Source of the DNA: Acarospora socialis
Taxonomy: Eukaryota; Ascomycota; Lecanoromycetes; Acarosporales; Acarosporaceae
Assembly (NCBI GenBank): GCA_025617375.2
Contig: JAMYGW020000011.1
Coordinates: 310,001 to 374,000 of the forward strand
DNA: 64,000 nt
Direction of reading: 5' to 3'
Part shown: piece by piece, positions 23,430-35,993 of the stretch
How the letters are laid out: the number at the start of each line of letters is the position of its first letter
Numbering within the stretch: the stretch's first letter is position 1
The notes under the pieces: model-generated
What the model was told of the DNA's origin: nothing
Seen by the model: only the letters and a program-made list of their open reading frames with translations
Database searches by the model: none
Made by a program: the position numbers and the translations under genes

Positions 23430-26400
23430 TCAACCAGCTGCAGCAATACCATCATCAACCATGGGGGTGTTACCGTCACCGACCGGCGTGCCGCCGTTGG
23501 TATCATCGACCCGCAGCCCGGACTCTCCCTCCTCTCGAGCAGGCGTTGGCGGCGCCAAGGCTTCATCTCCGTCTTCGCCCTCGTCCTCGTCCTCGTCCTC
23601 ATCATCCACACGCCTCGCGATCTTCTTCCTCGACTTTGGCGCTGCAGCGGGCTCATCGTCATCGTCATCGTCATCTGGTGCATCGTGCATGGACGTATCT
23701 GCACGTTCATGGTCGTCATCAGCGACATCGCCGTTGGCAACTCCGTCCTGAGTCGGATTGGCCTCCTCCTCGCTCTCGGACTCGACCACAATCTCGCTGC
23801 TCTTGAACTTGTTCCGGTCCTTGGCGGCGCCTTTCCGTTCCAGCTTCCTCCGCTTTTTCGGGGCTCGCTCCTCGTCGCTGGTTGCCAGAGCGCTATTCTC
23901 CGTCGTGCTCTTTCCCCTCCCTTTCCTTCTTGTCTCCGCTCCAGTTCCTTCGCCGTCCGTGTCGGAGTCCTCGCCTCGCTTCTTCCGCTTCCCCCCGCCG
24001 CTGGTTTTCTTCTTCTTCCTCTTCACCCGCTCGCCCGTTTCCTCGTCCTCGGTGTACTCGGCCTCTTCCTTCCTGCGTTCTTCTTCGGCCCGAGCTTCGG
24101 CGAGCTTCCGGCTGACTTCCAGCATTGCGTGTCTTTCCTCTGCGATCTTCTTCTTCTCCTCCAGAGCCGCTTCCTCAGCCTTCCTTCTCGCCTCGTCCCG
24201 CTTGCGGATCTCTGCTTCTCGGATGTCACGAGCCTGCTGAAGCTTTTCGGCATTCTTGTTTTCGTACTCTCTCTGGCTCTGTATGGCCCGCTCTAGTTGG
24301 CGACGCATGGTATTCCTACCCATGTTTGCGCGCTGCTCGATGTCATGCTTGGGATACGGCGGGTTTTTTGACTGGGCGATCATAGTCAAAGACTCTATTG
24401 CCTCATCTAACCCGTCGGAAGCTGATTGGACGTCTTGAAGTGTTCGTTGGGATTCGGGGAGTGTGTAGATCATTTGGGCGACCTGTATTTGGACAAAAGC
24501 GACGTTGAACTTGAAGTGAACCTGCTCGGGAGCTAGTTCCAGGGCGCGGTTGGAGAATTCCAGCGCATTCCTCATTCCAAGAATGCTTTTGTCTTGCTTC
24601 CCTTTGAGAAGCCACACACGACCCAGGCATGCCAAAATTTGTGGATCATGAGCTCTGTCTTTTGCTAAAGCTGCTTCATACTACAGAGCTGTGTTAGTAT
24701 ATGCCATCTAAAGTCAATGACTGGAGTACCCACATTTTCGATGGCTCTTGAGTACTGCTTCAGCTCAGTATAGACGTGCCCTAGATTGATGTAGACGCTG
24801 GCATCACGTATCGTGTCCTTAACTTTCGAGAATATCTGGACAGTTGTCGTAAAGTCCTTCTTATCTTCAACCAGAGCAATCCCGACACCCTGCGCAGCAT
24901 AAGCATTGCGTGGGTCCAGCTGAAGCGCCTTGTCGAAGAACTCGACAGCCTTCTCGTACGTTTTATGTCGCTTGTCCTTGTCTTGCTCCGTATCTCTCCG
25001 CATCTCTCGCGCCGTGGTGAGATAGAGGTTTCCCATCCCCGTCAAAGAGTATCGATCATGTTTGTCGTGATTTTGCAAAGTGTGTTTGTAGTGCCTCTGC
25101 TCCTGGTCTTCGGCGATGTTGCTTGTGCGTTTCTTCGACTTGCTTAGATACCACCCGTACAGAGACCGTACTTCCAGGTTGGTATTGTCTGACTGATATA
25201 GCGCCTGCACGGCCTTTGGTCCTTCGTCAGTCGGATGCTGGCGCAATGCGATATATGCCAAACGAGTACTGGCGTCTGTATAATCGTTATGCCGCGCCAA
25301 AAGACCCTCGTACACCTTATGAGACTCGTCTAATAGACCTGCCGCCTCGTACGTTCGTGCTAGGTTGTAGCTGATAGTAGTAACGAGAGCATCGGTGTCT
25401 ATGCCCTCGTCCTTTTCCGCAGCTTTGACGCAAGCATTAAGTGCCGTCTGAAACATCTCCCTTGCAAGATCGTACTTCTCCGCTTGATACTGAAAACATC
25501 CAATATTGTTCAGCAGCTGCGGAGCGAGCTGCTCGCGAAGCGCCGCAATGGTTTCTGCTTCGTCCTCCATATTGTCCGGTCGCTCATTGTCGGGAATATC
25601 TTCAATGTCCATCTGTTCAACCTGCTGAAGACAACGTAAGCTCTTCTCTGGCTCATCGGTTTCATATAGACGCGCAAGGTACACCAGTACTGTCGAGTCA
25701 GGAGTGAGGTTTTTCTTAGGGTCTTTCCACGCCAGTCGGACAGCTTCCAAGTACATGATCGCTTTCTTCAGCTCTGTCATTTTGTCTTCTTCCTTATGGC
25801 CAGCAGCTCGATGCGCGAAGACTTCTTCAGCATAGAGCGTACCTAGGAGAATCATAGCTTCGAAACTCTTCGAATGTTGGAGGATCTTTTCCAATCGGAA
25901 TTTTGCTCCGTCCAGATCTTGCTCCAAAACTAGTACTTGCGCAGCTCCAAAGCGAGCCGGTAGAAAACCCCTATCCCCGGCCCCTCTTGCAGAGTCGGCT
26001 CTCCCGTAAAAGTCGTTTGCTCGAGAAAGTTGATCCTGATAGTGCTCCTTCCGCGCAAGCAAGTACCACCCGTCACTCGCAATAGCATTGACGTCAGTCA
26101 GCTCGATGGCCCTGCGGGCAAGACTGTCGACGTAAGCATAGGCCTTCTTCGGTAAGAAGTAGTTTCCGAAAGTCGCGCAAGTAATTGGAAACTCTTTGTC
26201 GATCTTGAAGGCTTTCTGAGTATACTGTGTCATCGCCTTCATGTACACTGGAGCGAAAGCGGGATCACTCGTGGCATAGTGAGAGCTGTTGTCGAGCCAG
26301 TACAGTCCCACCAGTATAATTGCGACTTTTGACTCAGGATTCTGCGGAGTTTGTCAGCTTTCTACCAAGCACCATGCTGATTCGACCAACCAATTCCAAG

Positions 26401-27257
26401 GCCCTTTCCCAAGCGTCTCTCGCCTCTTCCTTGAACCCAAGCTGCCACAGACAACACCCAATTCCTATGCGAGGATCAGGATCTCGTAGGTCCGGCATCT
26501 TCATGAGCACCTCCTGGTAGCTCTCCAGAGCGTCTGCGTATTTTCCAAGTGAGTACAATGCTCTGGCCTTCCCTAACATAGCCATCATGTTTCTACCCAC
26601 AGACACTCTTATTGCATCTTCGAAGCACTTCAGTGCCTGCCGCAGCGTCTCGACCCTTTCCGAGTGATCTGCGGAGCCTGGCACAAGCGATTTCGAAGGA
26701 GGCTGTAAAGAGGCGCGAAGAAGGTATAGTACTCCTCGCGCGAGGAAGAGTGGCGGAAACGATGGGTTGATTCGTGACGCTTCGTTGAGTGTAGCTGTCG
26801 ACTGTTGCAAAAAGTAGTCCTTAGTGAGCGCTTCGGAGACAAGCTGCCCCTCCGGTACCACCCTGGGTGCTTCCCGACTCTTCCACAAGTACAGCCAACA
26901 TAAGCAAGTCAACAAGCCCAGCTTGTCTTTTATTCCCCCGTTCGACAGCGCAGCGAGTCCCTTTGACAGCAGCTCTATGGCATGGTCCACCTTCCTCTGC
27001 TTTGCGTAGGCCAGCGCGATGATCATCCAGAAATTTCTCGCGGCGCCCTCATTCTCCAGTAACGTACAAAGCTCTGTAGGATCATCATGTAACTCTTCAA
27101 GATTAACTTCGACCGCCTCCTCCGCCTCAAGGCCTGAGTTTACTGGAATGTCGATCGCAGAGGGAATGTCGGAGAAACGCTTGCTGGCAGCGGTTCCGAG
27201 TTCGGGAGGACTCACACGCGCATGACCATTGACTTGGCCATTACGCAATGACGCCAT
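23430..27257 (-). CDS. ctr9: Ctr9, TPR subunit of the Paf1 transcription elongation complex
   Basis: Three exons on the minus strand (27257-26391, 26341-24734, 24680-23430) give 1241 aa; both introns are about 50 nt and the joins recover ALEL/NPESKVA and AIEN/YEAALAKD. Tetratricopeptide repeats fill residues 60-900, with many A-x3-Y and L-G-x2-Y patterns such as FGNYFLPKKAYAYVDSLARRAI and ALQLDPRNAYAAQGVGIAL. The last 250 residues are highly charged: a Lys/Glu/Arg coiled coil (EAEIRKRDEARRKAEEAALEE), basic KRKKKKTSGGGKRKKRGE, then acidic Asp/Glu runs. Ctr9 scaffolds Paf1C on elongating RNA polymerase II and promotes H2B ubiquitylation and H3K4/K36 methylation. The donor of the first intron is GTTGGT, non-canonical beyond GT. 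Confidence 0.95.
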
Positions 27258-27768
27258 TTCCGATACAGGCCGTCGACGATAAGAAGAATGTAGTAACGCG
27301 CAGAGGGCGAGGTGGATGTGTGTTAAGATGACCGAAGATTGTGAAGAGGATCGCTTGGTCAGAAGAACATGGAATGAGCGAGTAGTCGAACAGAAACAAA
27401 ACGAAGCGGAAGGTAGCTGTTCGACTGATTGAGTGACTTTGTGTCAAAATAAGACAAACAAGGTGACGAGGGAGGAGTGAGTATGAAGTACGGAAGCCAG
27501 TATGGGCATGTTTGAGGCTCAAAAGGTACCGAGCTAAGGTAAGCGTGGTTCTATCCTCGCAAACACGGGCCTCTCGGATATTTGTTTTCCCACTCTCCGT
27601 TCACATCTAAGAACAGCCTCCCTCGGCCCTTTGACTTTATTAAGGCAATGAAACTTTGCAAACCTGAAAAGTGACAAGAACCAGACCCATCTCTAAGAAG
27701 TAAAGCGCCATGGAGTATCACTTAATGTCATCTATGCTCAGATGTCGACCAACCTCTGGGCGTTCTGA
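27258..27768. other. Intergenic, ctr9 promoter
   Basis: A 511-bp interval between the acyltransferase stop (27769) and the ctr9 start (27257), both genes on the minus strand. It should contain the ctr9 promoter on the side near 27258 and the acyltransferase 3' end near 27768. No recognisable frame is present. Confidence 0.5.
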
Positions 27769-29145
27769 TCACGCCGGTTTGGTACCGCCAAGCCTGCCGT
27801 GGACCACGAAATTCCAGATCTTCAACAACACATTGGCGAGCATTGCAAAGCTTGCTAGGACCACGAAAATCTGCCCCACTTCAAACCAGCGTGCAAGCTT
27901 GACCTCGGTCTCAATATAACCTGCACCCTTGATCACTTTCGCGCCAGCTACACCATTGACAAGCTCGCCGTTAGACTCGTATCGTTCATCAGCTGGGAAG
28001 CGTCCGTTTTGCATATAATGCTCAAGCAGAAGCTCCTTCTCATCCCACCGTTCTTTCACCCAAGCTTCAAAGGCCTTCGCGTCGTCAAGCGGGATGGAGG
28101 AAATCGCGAACCGACGCCAATACATGTTGACCGACTTCGGTGGGCGACCCTGGAAGAAAGTAGAGCGAAGGGTGAAATAGTCTTGGCCGTATCCACCGCG
28201 GCTGGTATGCATCAGCACATGACCCGGCTAGAATAGATATCGCTCCTATGATCGGAAGGTGACTTACGGTATTCCCTCGTACGCCACGGTGCAGTCATAG
28301 ACCCAGTCCAAGGTTCCCCTTAACTCCTGTAGGCAATATAGCAAACCTGTGCTCCTTGGTAGAAGCTGATACTGCAAGTCCTTTATACCCTGCTTTTCCG
28401 CCCATTTCGCACTCTTCTTCCTGGTGTTGCCGGAGAGGTTAGTGCCCTCGGGGAAGATCATCAGCCACATCGGGTCTAAAGATTCTGATCCAGACATCGG
28501 TCCACCATGTCGGGATTTCAACTTCTGTAACCGATGTTGTAAACGAGGCTTGTCTCGAGCCCAATTCCGAGCCATGAAGACGAACCCGTAAAACATGATA
28601 CCTGGACCGATGATGGGTATGTATTTCAGAGACTCCTTGAGTATGATGTATACGTGCCCATGCATGCGGTTGGTGTAGGCGATCCACCACAGGTAAAGCC
28701 AGTCAGTGTATAGTTGATGGTTGGCAATCATCAAAAGCCGCTCTGGAAAGTCCATTTCGAGTCTCCCGTCCTCGGTTTGCCGTAACTGCCCCTTTACACT
28801 ACTATCTCCACTGACCCGCACTACCGTCGGACTGAACCACTGCGTGAGGGTGATGATCAACAGGCCGAATGACTGTTTCGTGAGGGCCATGTACGCATAA
28901 TAGATGTCTTTGTTGATCAAGTATAATGGCGTTCCAAGTAGCTGCGTAGCATGAATGCTGACAATACAAAAGTTGAGCCAAGTCGCGAAGGCCAGCATGC
29001 GCAGCAGTTGAACGATTCCGCCATGTTTGACCCTGCCGGCTGGATGTGGTTCTTTCGGCTTGCCCTTCATACCAGCACCAAGGTCAGGGAGCGGTTCTGA
29101 TACTGATAGCACATCTTCATTTTCTGGACGCTTTCGAACAGACAT
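27769..29145 (-). CDS. Cst26/LCLAT1-type lysophospholipid acyltransferase
   Basis: Two exons on the minus strand (29145-28268, 28201-27769), joined across a 66-nt intron, give 436 aa. The PlsC acyltransferase motifs are clear: motif I NHQLYTD at residues 142-148 (NHx4D), motif III FPEGTN at 231-236, and between them the WAIAYTN and GWIMFYGFVFMAR-like segments typical of the AGPAT8/LCLAT1 branch. Membrane segments are predicted near residues 45-72 and 88-106, and a last one near 395-420 (GQIFVVLASFAMLANVLLKI). Fungal relatives (yeast Cst26/Psi1) place saturated acyl chains on phosphatidylinositol in the ER. The N-terminal 40 residues are polar and lie in the cytosol. The gene is divergent from the NAD kinase. 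Confidence 0.92.
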
Positions 29146-29457
29146 TTCAGGAACTATGAGACCGAGTCGGCAGTGCCGTGTTCATTTCGGGGAACTGGTC
29201 TGCAGGGCAATCATAAGCTCACCTCTGATATATTAGGCAACTCTGCCTGAAGCCGCAGAAGGAACTCACCTAACATGCCGGCCGGATCCAACCTATATTA
29301 GTACCCATACTCAATACGAGATTTCATGGTCGGCATCTGATCCCGTTGTCAGCAGACGATCCAGGTACCGTTTCCCGCATGACGCAGTATGCTTGCGCAC
29401 GGGCCATATCTCAAAGCTGCATGACTGCTGCTACCCTAATGTGGAACTCAAACCACC
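29146..29457. promoter_or_regulatory. Divergent promoter, acyltransferase and NAD kinase
   Basis: A 312-bp interval between two start codons on opposite strands. It must hold both core promoters; I see no repeat and no conserved frame. Confidence 0.6.
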
Positions 29458-30959
29458 ATGAAAGTACCACGCCGAAAAGTGCTATTTGCATCGTTATGGC
29501 AGAGACAATTCTCCATGACCGCACGAAGACGCGAGATCAGGGATATCAAAGATCTGCCGGACTCGGTCCGTCCCAGATATCAAGGTGATTGTTTCTTACC
29601 ACCGACATGTGACCCTCCGCTAACAGTCGCAGAGACTCGCAACAATGACCTACTCTCTCTACAATGGCCGGCGCCACCAAGAAACATACTGCTCGTCAAG
29701 AAGGACTGTGTCGCCGCCGTCACAGCATCCTTGATCGAGTTCGCCAAGTCAGCCCCACCAATTGCACTCCATGCGCCCACTACTGACGGATCAGCAGCCA
29801 CGTCCACTCCACCTACCCGAACCTCTCCCTCATCCTCGAACCCCACGTCGCCTCCTCAATCCAATCGTCTCTCCCATTCCCAATCTACACCACCCCGACC
29901 GCGACCTCCAGCCCAAACTCTCCCACCAACACCACCTCCCCCTCCCTCCTCCACACCAAAGTCGACCTAATCACCACCCTCGGCGGCGACGGCACCATCC
30001 TGCACGCCTCCTCTCTGTTCTCCACCACGCCGCGCGTGCCCCCAATCCTCTCGTTCAGCATGGGCACGCTGGGCTTCCTCAGCGAGTGGAAATTCGCCGA
30101 GCACAAGCGCGCCTTCCGCGAAGTCTACATGTCAGGCGCGGGGATGGGTGACCGGAGCGGCGCGCTCGGGGCCGTGGAAACCAAGCCGCCAGCCTCCGCC
30201 GAGCACACCGACGCCGTCCCGGCACGGAGCGGAGAGGGCGGACTCACGGGCTGGTCATCGGTGCGCGGCAAGTCAATGGGCTCGCAGCGCGGGGCGAAAG
30301 TGCTGCTCCGCAACCGGCTTCAAGTCGGCGTGTTCGACGCCGCGGGCGCACACATCAAAGACCCCACCACCGCCTTCTCCTCCTCTTCCTCCGCCACCGG
30401 CTCCGGCTACACGTACGCCATGAACGAAGTGCACATCCACCGCGGGGCCCTCCCGCACCTCGCCATCGTGCAAGTGTTCGTCGGCGGGCGCTTCCTAACC
30501 GAAGCGGTCGCCGACGGCATCATCGTCAGCACGCCGACGGGCAGCACGGCGTACAGTCTCAGCAGCGGCGGCAGTATCATCCACCCGCTGGTGTCGTCGC
30601 TGCTGCTGACGCCCATTTGTCCGCGGAGTCTGAGCTTCAGGCCGCTGGTCCTGCCGGCGAATACGCCGGTTGTGTTGAGATTGAGTGAGAAGAATAGGGG
30701 CAGGGAGGTCGAGGTTAGTGTTGATGGGGTGAGGAGGGGGAGGGGGGTGGGGGTTGGGATGGAGGTTAGGGTTGTGGGGGAGGAGGTTAGAAGGGTTGGT
30801 GGGAAGGGCGGGATGGGTGATGCTGGTGGGGAGTGGGAAGGTGGTATACCGTGCATTATGCGTGGAAATGCTGGGGCGGACGCGAATGGTGATGATGGGT
30901 GGGTTGGCGGCTTGAATGGGTTGTTGAAGTTTAATTATCCGTTTGGGGAGGAGAGTTAG
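29458..30959 (+). CDS. pos5: Mitochondrial NAD(H) kinase (Pos5-like)
   Basis: Three exons (29458-29584, 29633-29747, 29798-30959) give 467 aa. The N-terminus is Arg-rich with few acids (MKVPRRKVLFASLWQRQFSM), as expected for a mitochondrial presequence. The kinase core follows: ITTLGGDGTILHAS near residues 137-150 (GGDGT catalytic and NAD/ATP-binding motif), FSMGTLGFL, LRNRLQV, YAMNEVHIHRG with the conserved Asn-Glu, and VSTPTGSTAYSLSSGGSI. The enzyme phosphorylates NADH/NAD to NADPH/NADP in mitochondria, supporting oxidative-stress defence and Fe-S/arginine biosynthesis. Two low-complexity segments are notable: a Ser/Thr/Pro stretch before GGDGT and a Gly/Arg/Val-rich segment near residues 370-400 whose coding strand is extremely G-rich. 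The C-terminal extension looks disordered. Confidence 0.92.
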
Positions 30960-31467
30960 GATTCCATTGATAGGGATGACTACCGAGTGCTGGGTACAAG
31001 TACGTGATGTATTGAATAACAGTTTCATCAAAATAGAGGGAAGTGCAGATCTCCCTCACGACGAGAAGATTGCATCTTGTCGTAAGCTCCCCAAGCACAA
31101 TCACCCATCACCACGCGAACAAGTCATTCAAGTCTATATCCATTGATCGAATCATATCATCTATCTAAGTTTCCATCATCATCAGCTTCGTACTATACTC
31201 CCTTGCCCACCAGCTGACAGGAGTTTTATCTGAGCCGCACATTGCCAGGTAATGTGAAGTGACATGGATATCAACACAAGGCAACCCTCGTTCACGTATC
31301 ATATCGTATCGAATCGAATTCGAACCGCACGCCTGCAGACCCTACCGACATACGCCCGTCGCTAAGGGACGCCACACGAACCACACCACGAAGAAATGAA
31401 AATCGAATTCAGGCATCAGAAGACATGGCGAGCAGTCATTGCAAGTCGGAAGAGCGAGTTTCTCCAC
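30960..31467. other. Convergent intergenic region
   Basis: A 508-bp interval between the 3' ends of the NAD kinase (+) and cla4 (-). No gene-like frame or repeat was found. Confidence 0.5.
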
Positions 31468-34327
31468 TCAGTGCCCTGACTGTTTCCTGAACTTCAGCAA
31501 GTCCGCCAGACTCGCCAACGTACACCCGTTCTTAAGAAACTCGTGCGCCAAGAGTTCGGCCGCGCTGGCACGACTCTTGACGTCGACACAGAGACAGACG
31601 CTTAGGAAAGCCTTGAGCTCGCGGCTGAGTTTCTCAGGATTTTTGAGACGGGGCGTGCCGTGTGTGGCAATGAGGTAGAGGGCTTTGAGTGGTTCTTCGT
31701 TCAGGTAGGGGGGCTCCGACTCGATCATTTCGATGGCCATGATGCCGAGCGACCAGATGTCGACTTTCGGGCCGTATTCTTTCTGCTTCACTACTTCCGG
31801 TGCCATCCAGTAAGGGGTACCGACCATGGTGGCGCGCTTGCTCTTGGATTCGGTGAGCTTGGCGCAAAAACCGAAGTCGGCTGGTGAGAGGAGGTTAGAA
31901 TTATGTGTTTTTCTCTTGAATAGTTGAAATGTTTACTTACTAATCTTCACATGTCCACGACCGTCTAGCAGAACGTTATCACTCTTGATGTCCCGATGGA
32001 TGATATCTTGGTCATGCAGGTGTGCTAATCCTTTACACGTCTGCACGCAGTGAGTCATGCCGCCTACTTCCGCAGGAGTAAGAGGGAGAAAGACTGACCT
32101 CGAAGCATATAGTGGCGATCTGATCCTGAGTAATGACGGGGTTGTTGTCAATCACATCTGTCAAAGCTCCACCTTCCATGAATTCCATCACCACCCACAA
32201 CTCGTTGTTACTCTCTTGCAGAAACGAGTCTAGGAAGTTGACTATATTCGGATGCTTGCTATCCTTCATCACGATGATCTCATTGACGATGAGCTCCTTT
32301 CTCGGCTGGTGCCTCAGATCCATCTGCTTGATCGCGACTTGACCTTTTGGACCTGCTTGGCGATACACTTGCCGGGCTATGGAGGACGTTGCGTTCTCTC
32401 TTATCCGAGCTACGTAAACGGAGCCAGAGGCACCTTGACCGATCTTCTTCTGCTTGCTGTACGAGTCAAGTGGGTTGTCCTTGGAAACTACTTGCTTCAA
32501 CTTCTCCATCACCTCTAACTCGGTCATACTCGACATACGGACCTCCTTCTGGCGATTCTCATCCGGAGGTTTCGACGTCAGGGCAAGCTCGGCCTGACGG
32601 ACCGAATCGGGAACGTTTTCGTTCGCTTCTGCGGTAGTATCTGTGGCTTGCTTTGTCGCCACATTGAGCGGCTTGACTTGATTCGAAGGTCCCGGAAGAC
32701 GACTAGGCGGCGCAGTCTGGTTGCCGTTTGTTGGCCCACGAGTATGAAGAGTTTGAACTTGACCATTCGCATTTGCGTTCGTTTGGTTCCTGGCGTTAGG
32801 CGACGGCTGGCGAGCATGCTCCTGCTTCGCAACGGTGCGTAAACCTTGTCCGTTAGTGGCAGGAGATGGCTCCCGCGACACAGAGGGTTTTGGGCCATAT
32901 GGAGTGCGTGGGATGGTAGCGTTGCTGGAATTCTGGCTGGTTGGTATCGACGGGGCTTGGCGTTGAGCGCTTGCTTGACGCAACGATCCGGAAGGTTGTT
33001 GACGATCTCTAACAGTCCCAGGAGCAGCCGGTGCGTTACGAGAAGGATTGTAGCGATCAGCGCTGGAAGAACCCATATCACCAGTGGCGCTCCCAAACCC
33101 GCCACCGATCTCTTGTTTTGCGATTGGTACACGCGTCTTCGGTATGGCTGCGTTGTAAGCATCTTGTTCCTGACGAGTTTGCTCCTCTTCCTCACGTTCA
33201 CGGTCACGTTGACGCTGCTCACGCATCTCCTTGACCCTCCGAGCTTCTTCTTCCATCCGGCGGCGCTGCTCTTGTTCCATCTTCTCCCTCGCAGTCTGCA
33301 TTTCATGTTGAGTAGGCTGAGTCGGCTGACTCTGATCGTTGCGATCACCGCCGGAACGCTTGCGTTGAGCTTGGGTTGGAGTACCGGTAAGAGAACGTGA
33401 AGGGCTGTCACGCATTTCCGCGGCCGCTTTGAAACTCTCCAGGCGTTGCATACCCCCGGGTGGGATTGGCCTCGGCGGCGCAATCGAGGTACCACCAGAT
33501 CCATGGCCAAGCTGCATATTCTGGCTGGTGTGAACACCAGGGGTGGGTGTCAAGCTCGGATACACGTCGGGGTTTTGCGCGCGTTTCGTAATGTCGGAGT
33601 AGAACTCCAGGACCTCAATCACAGCTTGAGGGTTCTTCTGGTAGTCCTCCTTGGTAATAGCAGACGCCGTCAAGAGTTTCTCCCACTCGACAGGCAAACC
33701 AACAAAGGCTCCACTCAATGGATCAAACCCAACATGGACCCGGTGGTTAAAGTTTGTAGGGTTGCTGACACCGCCTCCACATCGAGAATAGATGTTATCG
33801 ACCCAGTCATAAAGATCGTCATCACTCTTGACTTGGCAGATGATCGTCTTCTGGGGTAGGTCACGGTTGATGAGGGCAGAGATGGCGCTGTTGGTGCCTG
33901 GGTTTGCAACACGGGTGACCTCAAAAGCACACGGCGTAGTGTCGCAACGATTGACCGCGGTAACGTCCTTGAGCTGGATAGTCAGTGAGATCCTGCCGGT
34001 TTCGCCCTTCTGAAAGTCCAGCTGGTGGCCGCGCAAAATCAGGTACTTGTTCTTCCACATCCAGCCGCCGAATCCGTCCTCTTTGCATCGGGCCCATCCT
34101 TCCTTGATAACAGAAACTCCACCGGACCCTTCGCCGCTTGTCTTGCTACGCACCAGCGGTAAGGAACTATTAGAGGCCCCCCTCTCCATCCCAAAGGTCG
34201 ACCGCGTTGAAACCGATGGAGAGTGTAAACTCATCTGGGACATATTTCCTGGGATGTTCGTGGTTGAAGGAGTTAGGTTGAGACGAGGGCGGTCAGTAGG
34301 CGGACGAGGAGCCGGACCAGGGTTCAT
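31468..34327 (-). CDS. cla4: PAK-family kinase Cla4 (PH-CRIB-kinase)
   Basis: Three exons on the minus strand (34327-32099, 32040-31941, 31880-31468) give 913 aa from the ATG at 34327. Domains in order: PH at about residues 71-183 ([27 protein letters not shown]), CRIB at 187-202 ([16 protein letters not shown]), a long Gln/Pro/Ser-rich linker with an EERRRREEE-like coiled segment, and a kinase domain at about 625-890 with glycine loop [16 protein letters not shown] lysine, [11 protein letters not shown] and the substrate loop [14 protein letters not shown] plus CRIB plus STE20-type kinase defines Cla4; Ste20 lacks the PH domain. It acts below Cdc42 in septin assembly, cytokinesis and hyphal growth. 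The true start may lie further upstream: an in-frame extension reads ..IYSPEQF and is preceded by a good splice acceptor (TTGTAG at about 34350), so a small 5' exon is likely. Confidence 0.94.
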
Positions 34328-35993
34328 GAACTGTTCCGGGGAATATATACTACAAGCGCAGTGGATCAGCTCAATCGCGGTGAATAGAGAACCAATACTG
34401 ATAACACAACACGAAAGCAATCTTGAACATCAGTGTATGCAAGGCATTCCAAAAGCGTTGCGCATCGACTGGAGGGCGACGCATCCCACGAGTAAAGTCG
34501 CATGATGCTTGGCTCTGCCTCAAAGTGCGCAGACAAGAAGGAGGGGAGCTACCTTGAAGACTGAGAGAACGCCATTGTTGCTCCACGGAATGCTTAGGGT
34601 TAAGAATCAATTTGTTGGAGTTGGTTAGGAACTTTGTCTGCGGTGAGGGCTGACCTCTGAAGCGACAGGTGAGCAGCGTGAATGTCAGCAAGTGCACCAA
34701 CGCCTTCAGTATGGGATTGGAGTACCCGGAAGATATCGTTGTCGCACGGAAATACGTCTCAGCCTTGGTAAGAGCAGAGCCAACAGTCAAGATCGGACTG
34801 GAGCTCATGCGCTCACCAAAGACCTCAAAACTTGCCGGTTGCGGTCGCAGTAACAATGGCTGGGGTTGTCAAGAGGTCGTTAGCTGCCGGTGTTGACTAT
34901 AAAAGGTTATCCAGCGCGCGATTTGGCAGCTACGAAAGTAGCTACCAACGTTGGTGTGTTGTGGTTCAAGACGTTGGGTTTAGGGATGTGAGGTTGTGAA
35001 GAGCTGCAAGCAATGTTTCACGCTGGTCGGGCTGCTCAATACGTCTGCCGTAGTACCAACCTTTAAACGGTACGGTGGCCAGAAGGGACCAGTCCCGACG
35101 CAGTTCTGGAGGAGGTTAGGACAATAAGAATGGTTTGACTATTCAGCAATTACAGCCATAATCATCCTACCACTGAAAGGAAGACAAGAGGATAAACAGA
35201 AAAGTCTTTAGGTATCTGACCATGGAAGTCATCAGTCAAGCCAATCTCGGTTACTGTCATGCATAATCTGTTATCCCTTTGCCTTTCCTACCTAAGGTAC
35301 CTCACCTACTGCGACGGGACGTTTCAGCCACTGGCGGACCGCCTCATATCACCGCCAGTGGCTGCCCCACCGCCTTAGTGGAGAGGTGGACATGCCCCTT
35401 CGGTCTCCTTTTCCTCTACCTTACGCACTACTACTCCGTCGGTGGTTAAGGTATACTCCATAACTAAGTCCAACGGATCCGTAACGGCTTCTCGAAAGAG
35501 CTCTACCTAGCTCGAGGAGCTTAACCGAAGTTGCATTGACCTGAAACTTTCTCCTAAATACATGTACCTAGACATCGGCATCGACATCTCCTCTCGAGAC
35601 AACAACCAAAATCGAGGCCTAGCTAGTTCTCTATATTAGACAGGATAGCGGGCCTTAGATTCAATATCAGAGAACATAGAAATATTAAGAATACTATCGC
35701 GATATAGAGAATTCGTCAGTATCGATACCGCTTGACATTACTCTTCCACCGTATAGCAAGAAAAACCCGAGGCGATAGGGTCCCAGTGCTCAATCAAGTC
35801 CATGTTCGACGTTCTGTTTCTCGACGGCATTGTCTCGTCGTTACTTGACGTTTCTGTGAAAGGCGCGTTGTCCTCAGCCACCATGTTGCAACAGCATATC
35901 TGTCCCTTTGTTCGCACTACATTCAAGATTCAGAGTACTTGTAATTATGGGCTACTTTACGCTATCATCCTTCTCATCAACTACTCAGCACAA
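34328..35993. other. Intergenic, cla4 5' region to Zn2Cys6 gene
   Basis: About 1.67 kb between two divergent genes. The part near 34330-34900 probably holds the cla4 leader and an unresolved 5' exon. The central part has short palindromic words of the type CCTAAGGTACCT (about 35291-35302) and a 13-bp perfect hairpin at 35325-35364. No other gene is visible. Confidence 0.5.
35325..35364. repeat. 13-bp perfect inverted repeat
   Basis: CAGCCACTGGCGG at 35325-35337 is matched by its exact complement CCGCCAGTGGCTG at 35352-35364 with a 14-nt spacer. It lies between cla4 and the Zn2Cys6 gene. It could be a dimeric factor site or a small foldback remnant; I cannot tell which. Confidence 0.7.

Noticed and set aside
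23132-24296. Long plus-strand frames opposite the end of ctr9
   Set aside because: Antisense shadows of the charged, codon-biased ctr9 tail; Ser/Leu/Arg-rich with no independent support.
32578-33537. 319-codon minus-strand frame overlapping cla4 in another frame
   Set aside because: Alternative-frame shadow of the low-complexity linker of Cla4.
34371-34856. 161-codon minus-strand frame upstream of cla4
   Set aside because: Might include a 5' exon of cla4, but its protein does not resemble Cla4 N-termini and I could not define a donor that joins it in phase.
35291-35302. CCTAAGGTACCT-type palindromic words, also near 6207 and 41668
   Set aside because: Short, degenerate and widespread in fungal intergenic DNA; too few copies here to claim a regulatory site.
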